19,270 nt of DNA, taken from assembly GCA_903915565.1 (NCBI GenBank), contig CAIWTG010000216.1, positions 1 to 19,270 on the forward strand, in the 5' to 3' direction. This stretch comes from an uncultured Chloroflexota bacterium. Lineage in GTDB: Bacteria; Chloroflexota; Dehalococcoidia; Dehalococcoidales; RBG-16-60-22. How positions within the stretch are numbered: the stretch's first letter is position 1; each line of letters starts with the position of its first letter. Below, in pieces: positions 16,359 to 19,270 of this stretch. A program made the position numbers and the translations under genes. Below the pieces are notes generated by a model that made no database searches, had not been told where the DNA came from, and saw only the letters and a program-made list of their open reading frames with translations.

Positions 16359-16655
16359 CTAAACGGCCGGGCCAACCCTCTGGCTCTGGCTATGCGCGGC
16401 GACAAACGGCAACAGGGCAAGATGGCGCGCGCGTTTGATGGCGGTAGCCAGCGCACGCTGGTGCCTGGCGCAGGTACCGCTCTTGCGTCGGGGTGATATT
16501 TTGCCCCTATCGGTGATATAGGGCCGTAACTTGATCGGGTCCTTATAGTCAATATATTCAATTTTGTCGCGGCAGAATAAACATATTTTTCGCTTGGGGA
16601 CATATTTCCCGCGTACCGATCTATGGGCTCTGGGGGCGTCTTTTGATTGCGTCAT
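16359..16655 (-). CDS. rpsR: 30S ribosomal protein S18 (zinc-type)
   Basis: S18 binds the platform of the 30S subunit with S6. It is 98 aa. The core is KRKICLFCRD followed by IDYKDPIKLRPYITDRGKI and SPRRKSGTCARHQ. Cys25, Cys28, Cys62 and His65 form a CxxC...CxxH set consistent with the zinc-binding form of S18. ATG 16655 follows GAGGAAAG. It is third in the rpsF-ssb-rpsR operon, 36 bp after ssb. The 67 bp between it and rpmH are AT-rich without a convincing promoter. Confidence 0.96.
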   Translation of the reverse strand: MTQSKDAPRAHRSVRGKYVPKRKICLFCRDKIEYIDYKDPIKLRPYITDRGKISPRRKSGTCARHQRALATAIKRARHLALLPFVAAHSQSQRVGPAV

Positions 16656-16691
16656 TCTTTCCTCTATCTATATATTAACGATTTACTGTTA

Positions 16692-17099
16692 TTAAAACGG
16701 CAGGTCTTCCGGCTCCATTTCCGCCGCGGCGGAATCTTCTGTCTTTTCGTCGGCTACACCGCTGGCAGCTTTTCTATCTAGGAAGATTACGCGGTTGGCG
16801 ACGACTTCCATCTTAGAATGTGCCTGGCCATCCTGTCCTTCCCAGTTTCTGGTGTGTATCCTGCCTTCGGTATAAACGAGTTTGCCTTTGGCCAGGAACT
16901 GGTTGCATTGTTCCGCCAGCCGGTTCCACGCCACGATGTTAAACCACTCGGTTTCCTGGCGGCGTTCCCCTTCCGGCGTGGTATAGACCCAATTGGTTGC
17001 CACCGAGAAAGACGTCACCGGTTTGCCGTTCGGTGTGAAACGCATTTCCGGTTCGTTGCCTACATTACCTATTATAATAACTTTGTTTAAACTCGGCAT
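16692..17099 (-). CDS. ssb: Single-stranded DNA-binding protein
   Basis: SSB coats single-stranded DNA in replication, repair and recombination. It is 135 aa from the ATG at 17099. The OB fold begins LNKVIIIGNVGNEPEMRFTPNG and contains ETEWFNIVAWNRLAEQ and KGKLVYTEGRIHTRNW. The acidic tail ends EPEDLPF, the partner-docking tip. An upstream TTG at 17120 extends the frame by seven residues, but those bases hold the GAGAGG ribosome site, so I reject it. It lies between rpsF and rpsR as in many bacteria. Confidence 0.95.
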   Translation of the reverse strand: MPSLNKVIIIGNVGNEPEMRFTPNGKPVTSFSVATNWVYTTPEGERRQETEWFNIVAWNRLAEQCNQFLAKGKLVYTEGRIHTRNWEGQDGQAHSKMEVVANRVIFLDRKAASGVADEKTEDSAAAEMEPEDLPF

Positions 17100-17142
17100 C
17101 GCCGCTTCACCTCTCCACAAAACTCGAGAGCTTTAATTATCT

Positions 17143-17472
17143 TTAATTGCCCACTTTAATTAAGAGATGCCTGATGACATCTTCTGAAATTCGCAGGTTA
17201 GCTTCGAGTTCTTTGCACCGCGCCGGGCTGAACTTGAACTTGGTTAAAATATAATTCCCTTCCAGGAAGTGCTTTAGGGGATACGCTAACTTTCTCTTCC
17301 CCCATTTGTCTACCGCATCAACCACGCCTTCTCGGCTGGTGATAAACTGGTTTATGTTGTTGACGCTGCTCTCCAAAGCCTCATCCGCCAGGTCTGGATT
17401 GAGGACATAGACCAGCTCATACTCTTGAGATTTTTTGTCTTTTACTGTCTGTACAATCTTTTTCTTTGCCAC
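17143..17472 (-). CDS. rpsF: 30S ribosomal protein S6
   Basis: S6 forms a pair with S18 on the 30S platform. It is 109 aa. A short Lys-rich N-terminal extension (about 15 residues) precedes the fold, which starts YELVYVLNPDL and continues VVDAVDKWGKRKLAYPLKHFLEGNYI, typical of the family. The GTG start at 17472 follows AAGGAA (17486-17481) at good spacing. It is the first gene of rpsF-ssb-rpsR. The predicted leader is only about 25 bases, too short for the S6:S18 autoregulatory hairpin known elsewhere. Confidence 0.95.
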   Translation of the reverse strand: MAKKKIVQTVKDKKSQEYELVYVLNPDLADEALESSVNNINQFITSREGVVDAVDKWGKRKLAYPLKHFLEGNYILTKFKFSPARCKELEANLRISEDVIRHLLIKVGN

Positions 17473-17501
17473 GTCCGCCGTTCCTTAACAAATTTTATGT
17501 T

Positions 17502-17530
17502 ATTATACCATATACATTAAATATAGACAA
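17502..17530 (-). promoter_or_regulatory. Promoter of the rpsF-ssb-rpsR block
   Basis: On the minus strand: -35 TTGTCT (17530-17525), a 17-bp spacer, and a perfect -10 TATAAT (17507-17502) preceded by TG at the extended -10 position. Transcription should start near 17495, about 22 bases before the rpsF start codon. Confidence 0.8.
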
Positions 17531-17608
17531 CAATAGCAGCCGCCGCACAACTAAGCGAGCAACTATCAGCCCGCGTCAGCACCACCATTTATATAATAGT
17601 ACATTTTC

Positions 17609-17637
17609 TTGACACGTTGTACTTGCTTTGCTAGACT
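17609..17637 (+). promoter_or_regulatory. Promoter facing a truncated tRNA-Asp sequence
   Basis: TTGACA (17609-17614), a 17-bp spacer and TAGACT (17632-17637) make a strong sigma-70 promoter. The tRNA-like sequence begins 12 bases after the -10, the spacing of a stable-RNA promoter. It implies the locus once expressed a real tRNA and may still be transcribed. Confidence 0.65.
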
Positions 17638-17854
17638 CTTAAAGACGCGGCCCCGTGGTGTAGCGGTCTAACATGCCACCCTGTCATGTTGTATTCCCCG
17701 CCCCCTGTACTAATGGTCGCCGTCCGAAAGGTCCCCGTGGTGGTAACCGTTCTTAATGTACCTGAAATCGCTTTCGCAATCGTCATAGTCTTATCCAATT
17801 CTGGAATACGGATGCAGAGTTTGAGTGGCCAGAGGTAACTCCAAACGAGAAGAC
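17631..17854. other. Intergenic relic region with weak second tRNA-like match and short open frame
   Basis: Between the tRNA remnant and the HTH gene there is no recognised gene. CCCCGTGGTG of the tRNA remnant (17651-17660) recurs at 17733-17742, followed by a degenerate resemblance to the D-arm segment, 82 bp away. On the minus strand a 51-codon frame (ATG at 17786, TAG at 17633-17631) encodes a Thr/Gly-rich peptide with SGTLRTVTTTGTF and ATISTGGGEYN; it crosses the tRNA remnant antisense. I would call it a possible fragment of a low-complexity protein, not an established gene. Confidence 0.35.
17649..17692 (+). pseudogene. 5' remnant of a tRNA-Asp (GTC) gene
   Basis: The sequence reads as the 5' half of tRNA-Asp: acceptor strand GGCCCCG (17649-17655), TG, D-arm GTGT...ACAT, then CCACC and an anticodon loop CTGTCAT with GTC at 17683-17685. 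The 3' anticodon strand no longer pairs properly with CCACC (two mismatches), and no variable loop, T-arm or CGGGGCC acceptor 3' strand follows. It is therefore truncated or diverged right after the anticodon. Such remnants arise when an integrating element splits a tRNA gene or when one later decays. Confidence 0.7.
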
Positions 17855-18070
17855 CTACCGGTTATCCGGATCGGGTAGGCCTAGCTCCTTTTTCAGTCTT
17901 TCTATTTCCTTCTCCGGTATAAGCGTGCGCCCGCCGACCTTCACCGCCAGGATTTTACCGTCACGGAGCCACCGCCAGATGGTAGCCTCGCCTTTCCCCA
18001 GGAGCTTCGCCGTTTCCTCCGGCCCGTAAGCATCGGTTTCAGCCTCAACCATGAGAGTTACTTTTGCCAT
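17855..18070 (-). CDS. Small helix-turn-helix protein, excisionase/MerR-like fold
   Basis: This 71-aa protein is a DNA-binding domain of the excisionase-family type (winged HTH related to MerR). It shows YGPEETAKLLGKGEATIWRW as helix-turn-helix, then LRDGKILAVKVGGRTLIP as the wing and a C-terminal EIERLKKELGL helix. The N-terminus KVTLMVEAE is a short strand. ATG 18070 follows GGAG. Proteins like this act as recombination directionality factors or as small transcription regulators. No integrase gene is visible beside it, so the function is open. It lies 89 bp downstream of the response regulator on the same strand. Confidence 0.75.
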   Translation of the reverse strand: MAKVTLMVEAETDAYGPEETAKLLGKGEATIWRWLRDGKILAVKVGGRTLIPEKEIERLKKELGLPDPDNR

Positions 18071-18159
18071 TCGCCCACTCCGCGCATGATACCCTAGTCT
18101 ATCACACGCTGTCTATGGGCTGTCAAGGCGACCATGCAACTCCTCCGCCCCCCTACCCC

Positions 18160-18828
18160 CTATTCATCCTCAAGGTTTACCCAGCCGCGTTTTAACGCCT
18201 GCAGCACCGCCTCAGTACGAGAGCCAACGCTCATCTTGTCGAAAATGTTCATGAGGTGGCCTTTGACCGTACGCTCTGTGAGGCCAAGGTAACCGGCAAT
18301 GTCGCGGTTGCTCATTCCTTTGGCCGCCAGCTTTAGCACCTCGAGTTCCCGCTGCGTGAGGTGTTCAGCGGCATTCACTGGGACCGGTAGGTGAGCGGCT
18401 CGCTTCAAGAGTTTCTGCGCCAGTGCCACGTTACAGACGAATTCTCCGGCGCGGACCGAGCGGATGGCCTGCACTAGTTCCTCCCCGTAGGCGCTCTTCA
18501 ACAGGTAGCCACCGGCCCCGGCGGCAACAAGCCCGATAATGTATTCCTCCTCCTCAGAGCTAGTCAAAATAAGAACGGCGGCCTGGGGATGCTCCGCCTT
18601 GACTCGCCTGGTAGCTTCCACACCGTCCAGCTTGGGCATGCGTGCTTCCATTACGACTACGTCCGGTTTGAGCTCGCTGGCCAGCCTGACTGCCTCCAGA
18701 CCGTTATCTGCCTCACCAACCACTTCAAAGTCCACCTCACGCTCCAAAAGCTGCCGTATGCCCTGCCGCACCATGTGATGGTCATCGGCAAGAAGTATTC
18801 TGGTCCTTTCTCTTGTTTCCCTCGACAC
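18160..18828 (-). CDS. NarL/FixJ-family response regulator with Glu at the phospho-acceptor site
   Basis: The protein is 222 aa: a receiver domain (about 10-125) and a LuxR-type HTH (about 156-215, LTQRELEVLKLAAKGMSNRDIA...TERTVKGHLMNIFDKM). In the receiver, the acidic pair Asp15-Asp16, the Thr89/Ser90 switch position and Lys111 are kept. The usual phospho-acceptor Asp in the D-x-R-M-P context is Glu61 (VVVMEARMP; codon GAA at 18648-18646). This may mimic the phosphorylated state or make the protein independent of a kinase. No histidine kinase gene is within the window. The GTG start at 18828 follows GGAGGGG. A candidate promoter with repeated half-sites lies about 260 bp upstream. Target genes are unknown. 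Confidence 0.92.
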   Translation of the reverse strand: MSRETRERTRILLADDHHMVRQGIRQLLEREVDFEVVGEADNGLEAVRLASELKPDVVVMEARMPKLDGVEATRRVKAEHPQAAVLILTSSEEEEYIIGLVAAGAGGYLLKSAYGEELVQAIRSVRAGEFVCNVALAQKLLKRAAHLPVPVNAAEHLTQRELEVLKLAAKGMSNRDIAGYLGLTERTVKGHLMNIFDKMSVGSRTEAVLQALKRGWVNLEDE

Positions 18829-18904
18829 GTTCCCCTCCCATCACCCTGAGGAGGGGCAGAAGCTCCAATCATTATTGCCTCCTGATGGCTTTGTAGGTCA
18901 TTTG

Positions 18905-19054
18905 CTAGGGCGAGCCTGGAGAGCATTTCCTCAGCACGGCTATCACTCGTCCCTGCACCTGAACCTTGTCGGCGTCGGCGTAGATAGGAGCCACGCTTCG
19001 GTTCGCCGGTTGGAGGCGGATGCGCCCCGGCTCACGGTACAGCCCTCTTTTCTC
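18905..19054 (-). pseudogene. lexA: C-terminal remnant of LexA (S24 repressor-protease)
   Basis: On the minus strand, a 49-codon frame from 19054 to the TAG at 18907-18905 matches the end of LexA: EKRGLYREPGRIRLQPAN, then APIYADADKVQVQGRVIAVL and RK. This is the segment from the catalytic Lys region to the C-terminus. An in-frame TAG (19057-19055) stands immediately upstream, and neither the Ser active site, the cleavage site nor the DNA-binding domain can be found before it. It has no start codon and is certainly not a working repressor. It lies 76 bp upstream of the response-regulator start. Confidence 0.72.
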
Positions 19055-19086
19055 CTAGGAAAAAGGCAAAAAGTACCCCCATTTTT

Positions 19087-19122
19087 AAGATACCCGCTCC
19101 GGGTGTCCCTATCAATCACCCG
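19087..19122 (-). promoter_or_regulatory. Candidate promoter with ACCCG/CGGGT half-sites
   Basis: On the minus strand: -35 TTGATA (19115-19110), a 17-bp spacer and -10 TATCTT (19092-19087). In plus-strand terms the spacer holds ACCCG (19092-19096) and CGGGT (19100-19104), an inverted repeat 3 bp apart, and a further ACCCG (19118-19122) lies just upstream of the -35. It points towards the lexA remnant and the response regulator. Which regulator binds is not known; autoregulation is one possibility. Confidence 0.4.
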
Positions 19123-19270
19123 AAAGTCCCTTTTGAGATGAGGGAATAGTCATGCTACTACCGAGCTGGCTCAGGAATTGGTAGAGGCATAGCCCCTCAC
19201 TTAACAATAAATGCTTTTGTTGAGCGACCTCTGCACGGTATTTGACCAGTTGCAGTCAAGGCCCAGTGGC
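19123..19270. other. Unassigned window end
   Basis: I find no coding frame, RNA gene or repeat that I can support here. Short frames on both strands are closed quickly by stops. A gene continuing beyond the window is not evident. Confidence 0.3.

Noticed and set aside
16346..16603. 85-codon frame overlapping rpsR
   Set aside because: Out-of-frame with the clear S18 sequence at 16359-16655.
17473..17500. S6:S18 autoregulatory RNA in the rpsF leader
   Set aside because: The predicted leader is about 22 bases long and lacks room for the hairpin and CCG bulge.
17649..17780. Complete functional tRNA-Asp, possibly with an intron
   Set aside because: I looked for a T-arm and a CGGGGCC acceptor strand downstream and found none; the second CCCCGTGGTG copy is in direct, not complementary, orientation.
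17801..17870. DnaA boxes or an origin near the relic region
   Set aside because: Only isolated TTATCC words occur (TTATCCAAT, TTATCCGG); no TTATCCACA cluster.
1..19270. CRISPR array or insertion sequence
   Set aside because: No regularly spaced repeats, terminal inverted repeats or transposase-like frames were found.

Overview
The window looks like a chromosomal segment of a Chloroflexota bacterium, most likely Dehalococcoidia-like. I infer this from the compact trp operon order E-G-D-C-F-B-A, the protein styles and the gene neighbourhoods; no taxonomic marker was searched. Nearly all of it is core metabolism and translation. The last ~1.8 kb (17.6-19.27 kb) is different: relics, a small DNA-binding protein and an orphan regulator.

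Plus strand, 1-9.5 kb. A sigma-70 promoter drives a T-box leader whose specifier is UGG (Trp). The leader controls the seven-gene operon trpE-trpG-trpD-trpC-trpF-trpB-trpA, which covers every step from chorismate to tryptophan; almost all its junctions overlap or abut. A second tryptophan synthase beta gene of the TrpB2 type follows 56 bp after trpA and ends at a strong hairpin terminator. Next is a lipoprotein-type HtrA/DegP serine protease. A bidirectional terminator separates it from the convergent minus-strand genes.

Minus strand, 17.5 down to 9.5 kb. A consensus promoter with an extended -10 starts rpsF-ssb-rpsR, followed by rpmH (too short for ordinary ORF lists), rnpA, yidD, a beta-propeller (PQQ/BamB-like) protein, yidC and jag/khpB. 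After that, ileS has its own promoter and an isoleucine T-box leader. This block joins translation (S6, S18, L34, IleRS), RNase P protein and membrane-protein insertion (YidD, YidC, Jag). The propeller gene sits directly between yidD and yidC, so its product may be an extracytoplasmic partner of the insertase. IleRS carries the swapped G-I-H-H form of the class I HIGH signature, linked to extreme mupirocin resistance. YidC has Asn where the hydrophilic-groove Arg is expected.

Right end, 17.5-19.27 kb. An intact-looking stable-RNA promoter fires into a tRNA-Asp(GTC) sequence that loses its identity just after the anticodon. A second, more degraded match to the same 5' half lies 82 bp downstream. 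Beyond it are an excisionase-type HTH protein, a NarL/FixJ response regulator whose phospho-acceptor Asp is Glu, and, 76 bp upstream of that regulator, a 49-codon remnant of the LexA C-terminus. A possible regulator promoter with three ACCCG/CGGGT half-sites lies further upstream. I infer a site of past integration and decay. I see no intact integrase, transposase, CRISPR array or origin.
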